Shown here: piece after piece, positions 26,215-34,606 of the stretch
Layout: every line of letters begins with the position of its first letter
Position numbering within the stretch: position 1 is the stretch's first letter
DNA from: an uncultured Lachnospiraceae bacterium
GTDB lineage: Bacteria; Bacillota; Clostridia; Lachnospirales; Lachnospiraceae
Direction: 5' to 3'
NCBI GenBank assembly: GCA_900316855.1
Contig: ONEK01000001.1
Span: forward strand, 62,001 to 126,000
Length of the DNA: 64,000 bases
Translations under genes and position numbers: made by a program
Notes under the pieces: model-generated
Seen by the model: the letters and a program-made list of their open reading frames with translations, nothing else
What the model was told of the DNA's origin: nothing
Databases searched by the model: none

Positions 26215-27327
26215 ATGCGCAGAATAGCATTTCATCTGAACTGCCTCACCCACGGCGGGGCGGAGAGGGTTGTGACGAACCTCGCCGGTATGTTCGCGGA
26301 CGAGGGGTATGAGACCATCGTTGCCACGGAGTGGGTGGATGAGAACGAATATCCGCTCAATCCGAAGGTAAGACGGGTACACGTCGGGCTGACTGAACAG
26401 GATGAGAACCGCGGAAGACTTGCGAAAATCCGGATCCGGGAGAGAAACCTTCACCGGTTTCTGTTAACGGAGAAGCCGGACGTCCTCGTTTCGTTTGCCA
26501 TCAAGGCAAATTACCGCGCGCTTGCGGCCTGCAGGGGCACGGGGGTGCCGGTTGTCATCTCCGTCCGGATTGACCCTGTGGCATTCTATTCCGGTCCGGT
26601 GAATTCCCTGATGATCCGCCTTCTGTTTGACCGCGCCTCCGGAGCCGTATTTCAGACACCGGACGCGAAGGCGTTCTTTGCGCCCCACCTGCAGGACAAT
26701 TCCGTTATCATCGTCAATCCCATCACGCAGAAATACATCGACGTCCCGACGCCGGATAAACGCACCAGGACCATCGTCAATGTGGGGAGACTCGTCGACT
26801 TCAAGAATCAGACGATGCTCGTCCGCGCCTTTGCCAGGCTTGCGCCGGAGTTTCCGGATTATATCCTCCGGATTTACGGGCCGGATTCCGGGGACGGTTC
26901 GAAGGAGTCCATTGAACAGGCGATCCATGACTGCCGTCTGGAACACAGGGTTTTCCTCATGGGGGACTGCAGTACGCTCGAGCGGGAGATTGCCGATGCC
27001 GCTGTGTTTGCGTTCTCCTCGGATTACGAGGGCATGCCGAATGCGCTGATGGAGGCCATGGCCATGGGCCTTCCGGTTGTTGCGACAGACTGCAGGCCGG
27101 GAGCAGCGCGCATGCTGATCCGCGACAAAGAGAACGGGCAGCTGGTGCCGGTCGGTGATCCGGACGCCATGGCGCAGGCCATCCGCCGCTATCTGAACGA
27201 TCCCGCGTTTGCGAAGCGGTGCGGAGACGCGGCACGGGCCATCCGGGATATTGCCAATACGAGAACCGTCTATGAACAGTGGCGGGACTATCTGGAGAGC
27301 ATCACAGAGCATGGAAAGACAAACTGA
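26215..27327 (+). CDS. glycosyltransferase family 4
   Basis: This 370-residue GT4 enzyme starts with MRRIAFHLNCLTHGGAERVV, includes VGRLVDFKNQTMLVRAFA at the start of the donor domain and ends the domain with SSDYEGMPNALMEAMAMGLP (EX7E motif). The frame is open for 28 codons upstream, but the ATG at 26215 is preferred because the family N-terminus begins there and CAGGGA precedes it. The upstream 90 bp contains a small CTCCGG/CCGGAG hairpin. The 3' end overlaps the next GT4 gene by 17 bp, so translation is coupled. Confidence 0.88.
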   Translation: MRRIAFHLNCLTHGGAERVVTNLAGMFADEGYETIVATEWVDENEYPLNPKVRRVHVGLTEQDENRGRLAKIRIRERNLHRFLLTEKPDVLVSFAIKANYRALAACRGTGVPVVISVRIDPVAFYSGPVNSLMIRLLFDRASGAVFQTPDAKAFFAPHLQDNSVIIVNPITQKYIDVPTPDKRTRTIVNVGRLVDFKNQTMLVRAFARLAPEFPDYILRIYGPDSGDGSKESIEQAIHDCRLEHRVFLMGDCSTLEREIADAAVFAFSSDYEGMPNALMEAMAMGLPVVATDCRPGAARMLIRDKENGQLVPVGDPDAMAQAIRRYLNDPAFAKRCGDAARAIRDIANTRTVYEQWRDYLESITEHGKTN

Positions 27328-28486
27328 CCGCCATATTGTGCTGTATATCGGCTCCCTGCAGAAGGGAGGCGCCGAGCGCGTGATGGGGAACCTTGCGGAG
27401 TACTTCTACCGGCAGGGCTTCCGGGTGAGCTTTGTCACGACGTATTTCCACCCGCCGGAATATGTTCTGCCGGATGCCGCGTGGGATGCGGAAACCGGGG
27501 AGGCGTCCGCGGACAGGCCGGGAATCCGCCGGCTCTATTCCGATCCCGATCCGGCCCTGCTGCGGGAGGGGACGATCGGAAGGATCCATAATTTCCGCAT
27601 CCGGCTGAAAACGCTGCGGGATCTGTTCAGGAGCCTGCAGCCGGATCTCATCCTGTCCTTTTCCGGCAAGAACAACCTGATGGCGGTGGCGGCATCCCGC
27701 GGCCTTAAAACGGGGTCTGGCCGGCAGGTACCGTGTGTTGTCTCCGTCCGCAGCAATCCGTCGAGGGAGTACGGCGGAAGGGCCATGAAGTGGTGTGCCT
27801 TTGTTCTGTTCCGGAAGGCGGAGGGCGTCGTGCTGCAGACAAAAGGTGCCCTGGAATTTTTTCCGAAGGCGGTCCGGGATAAGGCGGTGATCCTGCCGAA
27901 TTCCATTCATCCGGATTTCATGCAGCCGCTTGCGGAGGGACCGCGCGAGAAGACTGTGGTTCTCGTCGGCAGGCTTGACGACAACAAGAACGAAGCGCTC
28001 GCCGTCCGCGCCTTCGCGGGGACGCGGACGGCTCACCCGGAATACCGCATGAATATCTATGGGAGCGGACCGGAAGAAGACAAGCTCCGGGACCTGGTCC
28101 GGGAGCTCGGACTTTCGGGGAGTGTGACGCTTTGCGGAAGTGTGCCGGATGTGGCATCCTGTATCCGGAAGGCACAGATTTTTATTCTGCCCTCGAAGCA
28201 GGAGGGCATGCCGAACGCGCTGATTGAGGCTATGAGCCTCGGCCTTGCCTGCATCTCAACGGACTGCCCGTGTTACGGGCCGCGGGATCTGATCCGGGAT
28301 GGGGAGAACGGCTTCCTCGTACCGGTGGATGATGTGCACGCCATGACAGACAGACTCCTTTGTCTGATGGATGATCCTGCCCTCTGCGGGAGAATGGGAG
28401 CCTGCGCGTTGGGAGTGCGGGAGCATTACAGTCCGGAGCGGATTAACCTGAGCTGGCGGCGGTATTTTGAATCCCTGATGAAATAA
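27311..28486 (+). CDS. glycosyltransferase family 4
   Basis: This 391-residue GT4 enzyme is related to the preceding one. It shows LYIGSLQKGGAERVMGNLAE at the N-terminus, VVLVGRLDDNKNEALAVRAF and the EX7E region PSKQEGMPNALIEAMSLGL. Three GT4 genes in a row (24883-28486) suggest sequential additions to one repeat unit. The gene begins inside the end of the previous one, and its stop codon TAA shares a base with the next ATG (TAATG), so it is tightly coupled on both sides. Specificity is unknown. Confidence 0.88.
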   Translation: MERQTDRHIVLYIGSLQKGGAERVMGNLAEYFYRQGFRVSFVTTYFHPPEYVLPDAAWDAETGEASADRPGIRRLYSDPDPALLREGTIGRIHNFRIRLKTLRDLFRSLQPDLILSFSGKNNLMAVAASRGLKTGSGRQVPCVVSVRSNPSREYGGRAMKWCAFVLFRKAEGVVLQTKGALEFFPKAVRDKAVILPNSIHPDFMQPLAEGPREKTVVLVGRLDDNKNEALAVRAFAGTRTAHPEYRMNIYGSGPEEDKLRDLVRELGLSGSVTLCGSVPDVASCIRKAQIFILPSKQEGMPNALIEAMSLGLACISTDCPCYGPRDLIRDGENGFLVPVDDVHAMTDRLLCLMDDPALCGRMGACALGVREHYSPERINLSWRRYFESLMK

Positions 28487-29925
28487 TGTATTTTAATTCT
28501 CTGACATTTATCTTTATCTTCCTGCCGGCTGTCCTGGCAGGCTATTACGGAATCGGGAAGAGGAGCACTGCCGGGGCAAGGCTGTGGCTGACCGGCGCTT
28601 CGTTTTTCTTTATCGGGGAAGCGAACGCGCGGGTCCTGCTCCTCCTCGTCCTGTCCATGGCTGTCAATTACGTTCTGTCGCTTTTCTTTCAGAAGCCGTG
28701 GAAGAGGGCAGCCTTTGTTCCGGCGGTTTTCTTCAACATCGGGCTGCTGCTGTATTTCAAGTACACGGATTTCTTCCTTGCGAATTGCAACAGCGCATTC
28801 GGGACAAATGTACCGCTCCTGCATCTGGCCCTTCCGCTTGGCATCAGTTTCTATACGTTTACGCTCCTGTCGTATGACGTCGAGACGTACCGCGGAACTC
28901 TCGGACGCCTGTCCCTTCCGGACTACTGTCTCTACGTGAGCTATTTCCCGAAATTCACGCAGGGTCCGATCATGCGGCCGGGTGATTTCGCGGCGGAGCT
29001 CGACAGGAACCGCAGGATCCGCTGGGATTACGACGCCTTTGTCCGCGGAGCGCAGATGTTCGCGTGCGGATTGTGCAAGAAGGTGCTGCTGGCGGATACG
29101 TTTGCAAAGCCCGTCGATTACTACTTCCAGTATTACAAGAACTGCACGACGCTTGACCTTGCAATCGCGACGCTCGCCTACACGTTCCAGATCTATTTCG
29201 ACTTCTCGGGATACTGCGACATGGCATCCGGTATTTCCGAAATGCTGGGATTCCGGCTTCCGGTCAACTTCAATTCCCCGTACCGGGCGTGGAGCGTGAC
29301 GGAGTTCTGGAAGAGATGGCATATCACACTGACGGATTTCCTGCGGGAGTATGTTTACTTCCCGCTCGGGGGCTCCCGGAGGGGCAGGATCCGGACGTGC
29401 GTCAATATCCTGATTGTCTTCCTTGTTTCCGGGTTCTGGCACGGCGCCAACTGGACATTCCTGTACTGGGGCATGATGCACGGCGTGCTGATGGTCTTCG
29501 AGCGGCTGTTCCGCAGACCCCTTTCGTATATTCCGAAGGCGGTCCGGTGGTTTCCGACTTTTGCCTTTATCAATCTCGGGTGGCTGTGCTTCCGTTCGGA
29601 GAGCGTGGCGCAGTTCGAGTATATCAATACCCAGTGGGGCTACCTCAACATGGCACTGAACCGGGACCTTGTCGAGGGCATGCGGATTCCGGGCCTGCGG
29701 GCCGTGCTGCAGCTTGCGGGAATCCCGTATTCGGACCTTGCAGTCTATAAGCTTTCCACGCTGCTCTGGTTTGCGGCGGCGTTCTTCGTGTGCCTGTGCC
29801 TGCCGAACAACCAGAAGCGGCGTTATCAGACGACGCGGGCTTCGCTCGCCCTGACCGCCGCGATGCTGATCGTTTCCGTCATCTCGCTTGGATCCGTGTC
29901 GGCGTTTATTTACAGTAACTTCTGA
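28486..29925 (+). CDS. MBOAT family O-acyltransferase (AlgI-like)
   Basis: This 479-residue MBOAT protein is close to AlgI: MYFNSLTFIFIFLPAVLAGYY-type N-terminus, LPLGISFYTFTLLSYDVETYRG, FPKFTQGPIMR, EFWKRWHITLTDFLREYVYFPLGG (His279) and SGFWHGANWTFLYWG (His319, catalytic). It is the second MBOAT of the locus and differs clearly from that at 3903, so the two probably acylate different sugars or positions. Its partner SGNH gene begins 7 bp after its stop. It starts at the TAATG junction with the GT4 gene. Confidence 0.93.
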   Translation: MYFNSLTFIFIFLPAVLAGYYGIGKRSTAGARLWLTGASFFFIGEANARVLLLLVLSMAVNYVLSLFFQKPWKRAAFVPAVFFNIGLLLYFKYTDFFLANCNSAFGTNVPLLHLALPLGISFYTFTLLSYDVETYRGTLGRLSLPDYCLYVSYFPKFTQGPIMRPGDFAAELDRNRRIRWDYDAFVRGAQMFACGLCKKVLLADTFAKPVDYYFQYYKNCTTLDLAIATLAYTFQIYFDFSGYCDMASGISEMLGFRLPVNFNSPYRAWSVTEFWKRWHITLTDFLREYVYFPLGGSRRGRIRTCVNILIVFLVSGFWHGANWTFLYWGMMHGVLMVFERLFRRPLSYIPKAVRWFPTFAFINLGWLCFRSESVAQFEYINTQWGYLNMALNRDLVEGMRIPGLRAVLQLAGIPYSDLAVYKLSTLLWFAAAFFVCLCLPNNQKRRYQTTRASLALTAAMLIVSVISLGSVSAFIYSNF

Positions 29926-29932
29926 TGAGCCT

Positions 29933-31006
29933 ATGAATTCAAAAAGGTGGACACGCAATTTCATATTGATTGTGCTTGCGTTCGTGGTGCTCGCAGGCGG
30001 AATGGTTGTGATCCTCGACCCGTTCTTCCACTACCACAGTCCGCTCCCGGGCTTTCATTACGAGCTGGACTCGCAGCGCTACCAGAACGATGGGATCACG
30101 AGGCACTTTCCCTACAACGCCATGATCACCGGCACGTCCAATTCCGAGAACTTCCATACGAGCGGGCTGGATGCGCTCTACGGCACGCAGTCCGTGAAGG
30201 TGCCGTTTCCCGGGGCGTCCTACCATGAGGTCGCGCAGAACCTGCGGACGGCATTCCGGACACATCCGGATCTGAAGCTTGTCGTATGCAGCATGGATGA
30301 TTCGTATCTCATTGAGGAGCCGGACGCCATGCATGACGAGCTGGGAGAGTTCCCCACCTATCTGACGGACCGCAACCCGTTCAATGATATCCGCTATATC
30401 CTGAACCGGGACGTCCTGTTCAACTACTGCGGGGTCATGCTCGTGCAGAGGCTTAAAGGTACTCCGGGCGGGGTGACGGACTTTGATTCGTACAGCGAAG
30501 ACTCCGATCCCGCGCAATTCGGCAGGGACGCGGCCCTTTTCGGGCTGTCCGCGGAAGATGTGAGTGCACCGGATGAGGTACAGCCACTCACGGACGCGGA
30601 GCGGGAGCTCGTGGAAAAGAACGTCCGGCGCAATATCGCTGACATTGCAAAGGCGCACCCGGACACGGAATTCTGCTATTTCATCCCGCCGGTCAGCATT
30701 GTCCGCTGGGGAACGAATTACCACGCCGGCATTCTGGAGAGGCAGATTGATGCCGAGGAAGCGGCGGTTCGGGAGCTTCTGGAGCTTCCGAATCTCCGGA
30801 TCTATAATTTCTACAGCAATACGGAGCTGGTAACAGACCTCGGCCGCTACAAGGACCCCGTTCATTACAACGCTGAGACAGCCGGGCAGCTCCTTGCCTG
30901 GATGAAGGAGGGGGAGTACCAGGTAACGCAGGACAACGTCGACGAAGTATTCGGACTTGAAAGAGAGTTCTATAATCATTACAATTATACGGAACTTTTT
31001 GAGTAA
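29933..31006 (+). CDS. SGNH-like O-acylation partner (AlgJ/AlgX-like)
   Basis: This 357-residue protein has an N-terminal membrane helix (about 9-28) followed by an extracytoplasmic SGNH-like domain: MITGTSNSENF (Ser69 as nucleophile) and KDPVHYNAETAG (Asp308, His311). It would take the acyl group from the MBOAT at 28486 and place it on the growing polysaccharide. The ATG at 29933 is chosen; an in-frame codon 45 bases upstream would overlap the MBOAT gene and put a charged stretch before the signal helix. After the SGNH domain comes a 40-residue acidic and Tyr-rich tail. Confidence 0.78.
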   Translation: MNSKRWTRNFILIVLAFVVLAGGMVVILDPFFHYHSPLPGFHYELDSQRYQNDGITRHFPYNAMITGTSNSENFHTSGLDALYGTQSVKVPFPGASYHEVAQNLRTAFRTHPDLKLVVCSMDDSYLIEEPDAMHDELGEFPTYLTDRNPFNDIRYILNRDVLFNYCGVMLVQRLKGTPGGVTDFDSYSEDSDPAQFGRDAALFGLSAEDVSAPDEVQPLTDAERELVEKNVRRNIADIAKAHPDTEFCYFIPPVSIVRWGTNYHAGILERQIDAEEAAVRELLELPNLRIYNFYSNTELVTDLGRYKDPVHYNAETAGQLLAWMKEGEYQVTQDNVDEVFGLEREFYNHYNYTELFE

Positions 31007-31010
31007 ACTA

Positions 31011-31037
31011 CCGGATTCCGGCTTTTCCGGAGACCGG
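31011..31037 (+). other. GC-rich hairpin before the sugar dehydrogenase gene
   Basis: CCGGATTCCGG (31011-31021) and CCGGAGACCGG (31027-31037) can pair through two CCGG blocks flanking a central mismatch, with a CTTTT loop. The ribosome site AAGGAAGG follows. It occupies most of the 51-bp gap after the SGNH gene. No T-run follows, so it is more likely a processing or stability element than a full terminator. Confidence 0.35.
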
Positions 31038-31057
31038 GAAAAGGAAGGAAATGCAGA

Positions 31058-32374
31058 ATGGATCTTTATGAAAGACTGGTGAAGAAAGAGGCAAAGCTTG
31101 CCCTCGTGGGACTGGGCTATGTAGGGATGCCCATCGCGGTCGCCTTTGCCAGGAAGATCAACGTCATCGGCTTTGACTTCAACGAGTCGAAAATTGAGAA
31201 GTATAAGCAGGGAATCGACCCCACGAACGAGGTGGGAGACGAAGCAGTAAAGGCGTCCACCGTGGAATTCACCTCGGATCCGAAGAGCCTTAAGGAGGCC
31301 AGCTTCATTATCGTGGCGGTTCCGACGCCGGTCAACGACGATCATACGCCGGATCTGACACCGCTCGAGGGAGCTTCGAAGTTCGTCGGCGAGAACCTTA
31401 AGAAGGGGACGGTCGTCGTGTTTGAATCGACGGTCTATCCAGGCGTCACGGAGGAAACGTGCAAGCCGATCATCGAGAAGTATTCCGGACTGAAATGCGG
31501 CGTGGACTGGAAGATCGGCTACTCGCCGGAGCGGATCAATCCCGGCGACAAGGTGCACCGCCTGAATACCATTAAGAAGATCGTGTCCGGCATGGACGCG
31601 GAGACGCTCGACACCGTTGCAAGGGTTTACGAGCTCGTCGTGGATGCCGGCGTGCACAGGGCATCGTCCATCCAGGTTGCCGAGGCGGCCAAGGTCATCG
31701 AGAACTCCCAGCGTGACATCAATATCGCGTTCATGAATGAGCTGTCCATCATCTTCCACAGGATGGGCATCGACACGAAGGAGGTCCTCGAGGCAGCGGG
31801 AACGAAGTGGAACTTTCTGAACTTCCGGCCGGGCCTCGTCGGCGGCCACTGTATCGGCATTGATCCCTATTACCTGACTTACCGCGCCGAGCAGTTCGGC
31901 TATCATTCGCAGATCATTCTGTCCGGACGGCGGATCAATGATGACATGGGCAAGTACTGCGCGGAGCAGCTGGTAAAGCTCCTCATCCGCAATGACCTGC
32001 CGGTGCGCCGCGCAAGGGTTGCAATCCTGGGCTTCACGTTCAAGGAGAACTGCCCGGATACCCGCAACACCAAGGTCATGGATATCGTGAAGGAACTGCG
32101 CGAATACGGAATCGAGCCCATGATCGTGGATCCGGAGGGCGATGCTGCGGAGGCGCAGAAGCTCTATGGCGTCACGTTCCATGATCTTTCGGAGGTGAAG
32201 GATATGGACGGGGTCATCATGGCGGTGAAGCATAAGGAATTCGAAAGCTGGACACCGGATACCATTGCCGGTTTCTACAATCCCGCACATAAGACGAAGG
32301 TCTTTTCCGACCTCAAGGGAATCTACGACAGGAAGGACTTCCCTGCGCCGGAGTGGGATTACTGGAGACTGTAA
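31058..32374 (+). CDS. UDP-HexNAc 6-dehydrogenase (WbpO/TviB/CapL type)
   Basis: This 438-residue NAD-dependent nucleotide-sugar dehydrogenase oxidises UDP-GlcNAc or UDP-GalNAc to the uronic acid. GLGYVGMP (18-25) binds NAD, and the thioester Cys265 is in VGGHCIGIDPYYL. The close match to the Vi-antigen TviB and to WbpO/CapL (SPERINPGDKVHRL, VHRASSIQVAEAAKVIEN, FKENCPDTRNTKV) points to HexNAc uronic acids rather than UDP-glucose. The C4 epimerase two genes downstream completes the TviB-TviC or WbpO-WbpP pair. An AAGGAAGG ribosome site precedes it. Confidence 0.92.
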   Translation: MDLYERLVKKEAKLALVGLGYVGMPIAVAFARKINVIGFDFNESKIEKYKQGIDPTNEVGDEAVKASTVEFTSDPKSLKEASFIIVAVPTPVNDDHTPDLTPLEGASKFVGENLKKGTVVVFESTVYPGVTEETCKPIIEKYSGLKCGVDWKIGYSPERINPGDKVHRLNTIKKIVSGMDAETLDTVARVYELVVDAGVHRASSIQVAEAAKVIENSQRDINIAFMNELSIIFHRMGIDTKEVLEAAGTKWNFLNFRPGLVGGHCIGIDPYYLTYRAEQFGYHSQIILSGRRINDDMGKYCAEQLVKLLIRNDLPVRRARVAILGFTFKENCPDTRNTKVMDIVKELREYGIEPMIVDPEGDAAEAQKLYGVTFHDLSEVKDMDGVIMAVKHKEFESWTPDTIAGFYNPAHKTKVFSDLKGIYDRKDFPAPEWDYWRL

Positions 32375-32379
32375 GGCCT

Positions 32380-32817
32380 GTGACGAAGCATGTACTGATT
32401 ACAATTTCCGGGGAGCACCGGATCGACGGGCAGGCGCAGGAGCCGGTCACGACTAAGACGAAGGGGGAGTATTACTTCCGGAACGGCAGGCATTTCGTCC
32501 GCTTTACGCAGTCACCCGCTGCGGAAAGCGGTGCGGATCCGGTGAAGAATCTTTTCAAATTCACACCGGACTGTCTGGAAGTCATTAAGAGCGGCGGAAT
32601 CGAATCCCGCATGATTTTTGAGAAGGACCGGATGAACGTCGTCCAGTACCGCACGCCGTCCGGCATCCTTGAGATGGGGATGAAGGCGACGGAAATCCGC
32701 CTGACCGAGGAACCCGCGAGGATCGAGATCTGCGTGGATTACGAGCTGCATGCCGGCGGGAGCAAAATCCAGGACAGCCGTGTGACGATCGGCGTTATTC
32801 CCTTCCCGTATTTCTGA
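32380..32817 (+). CDS. DUF1934 domain protein (YwiB-like)
   Basis: This 145-residue protein matches the DUF1934/YwiB family, a small cytosolic beta-barrel (calycin-like) fold of unknown function. It shows VLITISGEHRIDGQ, EPVTTKTKGEYYFRNG and the late VDYELHAGG with a C-terminal VTIGVIPF. The GTG at 32380, 5 nt after the dehydrogenase stop and behind TAAGG, is taken as the start. In many Bacillota this family sits next to argS; here it lies between the uronate dehydrogenase and its epimerase, an unusual place. Function is unknown. Confidence 0.8.
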   Translation: MTKHVLITISGEHRIDGQAQEPVTTKTKGEYYFRNGRHFVRFTQSPAAESGADPVKNLFKFTPDCLEVIKSGGIESRMIFEKDRMNVVQYRTPSGILEMGMKATEIRLTEEPARIEICVDYELHAGGSKIQDSRVTIGVIPFPYF

Positions 32818-32847
32818 ATAAACTGTCATGAGAAAAGGATGGTTCCT

Positions 32848-33825
32848 ATGAGTTTAAGAGATGTTCATTTTCCGGAAGGGAAGACACTTGCCGTGACGGG
32901 GGGAGCCGGATTTATCGGCTCGAACGTTGCGGAAGCGGCACTGAATAAGGGACTGAAGGTCCGCGTTCTCGACAATCTTTCCACCGGTCATATCGAAAAT
33001 ATCGAGCCGCTGATGAAGCATCCGGATTTCACCTTCTATCAGGAGGATATCCGGGACCTCGACAGCTGCCTGAAGGTGACGGAGGGAGCGGATTATGTCA
33101 TTCACCTGGCTGCCTGGGGGTCCGTGCCGCGCAGCATCCGCATGCCTCTCGAATATGAGGACATCAACATCCACGGAACCGTGAATATGATGGAGGCGGC
33201 AAGGAGAAACGGCGTATCCCGTTTCGTCTACGCGTCTTCCTCCTCCGTATACGGGGATTCCACGGAGCTGCCCAAGAAGGAAGGCCATGAGGGAAAGCCC
33301 CTTTCCCCCTATGCCCTGACGAAGCAGGTCGATGAGAAATACGGCAGGATCTATAAGGAAATCTACGGCCTCAACACCTATGGGTGCCGGTTCTTCAACG
33401 TTTTCGGCCGCCATCAGGACCCGAACGGCGATTATGCCGCCGTCATTCCGAAATTCATCAGACAGCTGCTTGGCGGCGAGAGGCCGACGATCAACGGCGA
33501 CGGCAGGCAGAGCAGGGACTTCACATACATTGACAACGTCATCGAGGGCGTGATGCGCGGGTGTCTTGCGCCGGAGGAGGTGTCCGGCCTTGCCTACAAT
33601 ATAGGCGCGGGCGGAAGGGAATACCTCATCGATGTCTATCATGACATCTGCGACGCGCTGGGAATGGACACAGAGCCGGTTTTCGGGCCGCCGCGGGCGG
33701 GAGATATCCGCGATTCCAACGCAGATATTACACTTGCGAAGACTAACCTCGGGTATGATCCCGAGTATGACTTCGCCGCCGGCATCCGTCTGGCAATTGA
33801 CTGGTACAGGGAAAATCTGAAATGA
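32848..33825 (+). CDS. UDP-HexNAc(A) C4 epimerase (WbpP/TviC type)
   Basis: This 325-residue SDR epimerase has GGAGFIGS (18-25) for NAD, SSSSVYGDS and the catalytic YALTK (155-159). It is most like WbpP/TviC, which interconvert UDP-GlcNAc and UDP-GalNAc or the corresponding uronates. The ATG at 32848 (MSLRDVHF) is preferred to that at 32839 because AAGGA lies 8 nt upstream of it. It is paired with the dehydrogenase at 31058, implying UDP-GalNAcA as a likely building block, and coupled by ATGA to the deacetylase-like gene. A separate GalE is at 52556. Confidence 0.9.
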   Translation: MSLRDVHFPEGKTLAVTGGAGFIGSNVAEAALNKGLKVRVLDNLSTGHIENIEPLMKHPDFTFYQEDIRDLDSCLKVTEGADYVIHLAAWGSVPRSIRMPLEYEDINIHGTVNMMEAARRNGVSRFVYASSSSVYGDSTELPKKEGHEGKPLSPYALTKQVDEKYGRIYKEIYGLNTYGCRFFNVFGRHQDPNGDYAAVIPKFIRQLLGGERPTINGDGRQSRDFTYIDNVIEGVMRGCLAPEEVSGLAYNIGAGGREYLIDVYHDICDALGMDTEPVFGPPRAGDIRDSNADITLAKTNLGYDPEYDFAAGIRLAIDWYRENLK

Positions 33826-34559
33826 AGATCGCGATCCGTCTGGATGATATCACTCCGGATATGGACTGGGAAAAATTTGAAAAGTTCCGCTCGCTCATGG
33901 ACCGGTATTATGTAAAGCCCCTGATCGGGGTCGTGCCGCAGTCATTCGATCCGAAGCTTCACAGGGGACTTCCGCGGGAAGATTTCTGGGACGTGGTGGA
34001 GAATCTGCGCCAGGACGGCTGGACGATTGCCATGCACGGGTGCCATCACCTGTATACCACGACGAAGGGCGGACTCCTGCCCCTGAACCGGCAGTCCGAG
34101 TTTGCGGGGCTTCCGTACCAGGAGCAGAAAAGGCTCCTGTCCGAGGGCAAGCAGATCCTCGAAAATCACGGGATTGTTACGGACCTGTTCATGGCGCCTG
34201 CCCATTCCTATGACCGGAACACGCTGAGAGCCCTGCTGGAACTGGGCTTCACCCGGATGACGGACGGATTCGGCAGGCAGCCCTACATTTATCGCGGAAT
34301 GACGTTCTACCCGATCTCCTTCTCCCGGAAACGGGCATTGAAGCAGAAGGACGGAACGACGACGTTCGTTGTCCACTGCAATACCCTGACGGATCAGGAC
34401 TTTTCATTTTACGAGAACGTATTTGCACAGAGCGATATGCTGCCCTACCGTGAATATCTGTATTACACACCGGTGCGCCGGAATGCGGCTGCCCGCTGCA
34501 GGGAATACTGGCTGGCTGCAGCAAAGCGCTTCCTTGTGAGCGCAGGCGCGGCAAAGTAA
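33822..34559 (+). CDS. DUF2334-like polysaccharide deacetylase-fold protein
   Basis: This 245-residue protein resembles DUF2334, a branch of the carbohydrate esterase 4 (NodB-like) fold. The metal-site elements are visible: Asp in IRLDDITPDMDW and the HGCHHLY motif near residue 70, with APAHSYD further on. No signal peptide is present, so it is probably cytosolic and could deacetylate an N-acetylated sugar nucleotide or lipid-linked intermediate. Its ATG overlaps the epimerase stop by 4 bp. A 48-bp gap with a small GTAAT/ATTAC hairpin separates it from the next gene. Confidence 0.75.
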   Translation: MKIAIRLDDITPDMDWEKFEKFRSLMDRYYVKPLIGVVPQSFDPKLHRGLPREDFWDVVENLRQDGWTIAMHGCHHLYTTTKGGLLPLNRQSEFAGLPYQEQKRLLSEGKQILENHGIVTDLFMAPAHSYDRNTLRALLELGFTRMTDGFGRQPYIYRGMTFYPISFSRKRALKQKDGTTTFVVHCNTLTDQDFSFYENVFAQSDMLPYREYLYYTPVRRNAAARCREYWLAAAKRFLVSAGAAK

Positions 34560-34606
34560 TCCATCATTACCTCTGAAGGCGTTGCCATCATCCGGACAGA
34601 ATAATC

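Noticed and set aside
28426..29964. Open frame of 512 codons on the minus strand
   Set aside because: It is antisense to the second MBOAT gene and has the composition of a shadow frame.
29939..32290. Open frame of 783 codons on the minus strand
   Set aside because: It lies opposite the SGNH and sugar-dehydrogenase genes, has no family motif and no ribosome site. High-GC codon bias on the plus strand keeps this frame open.
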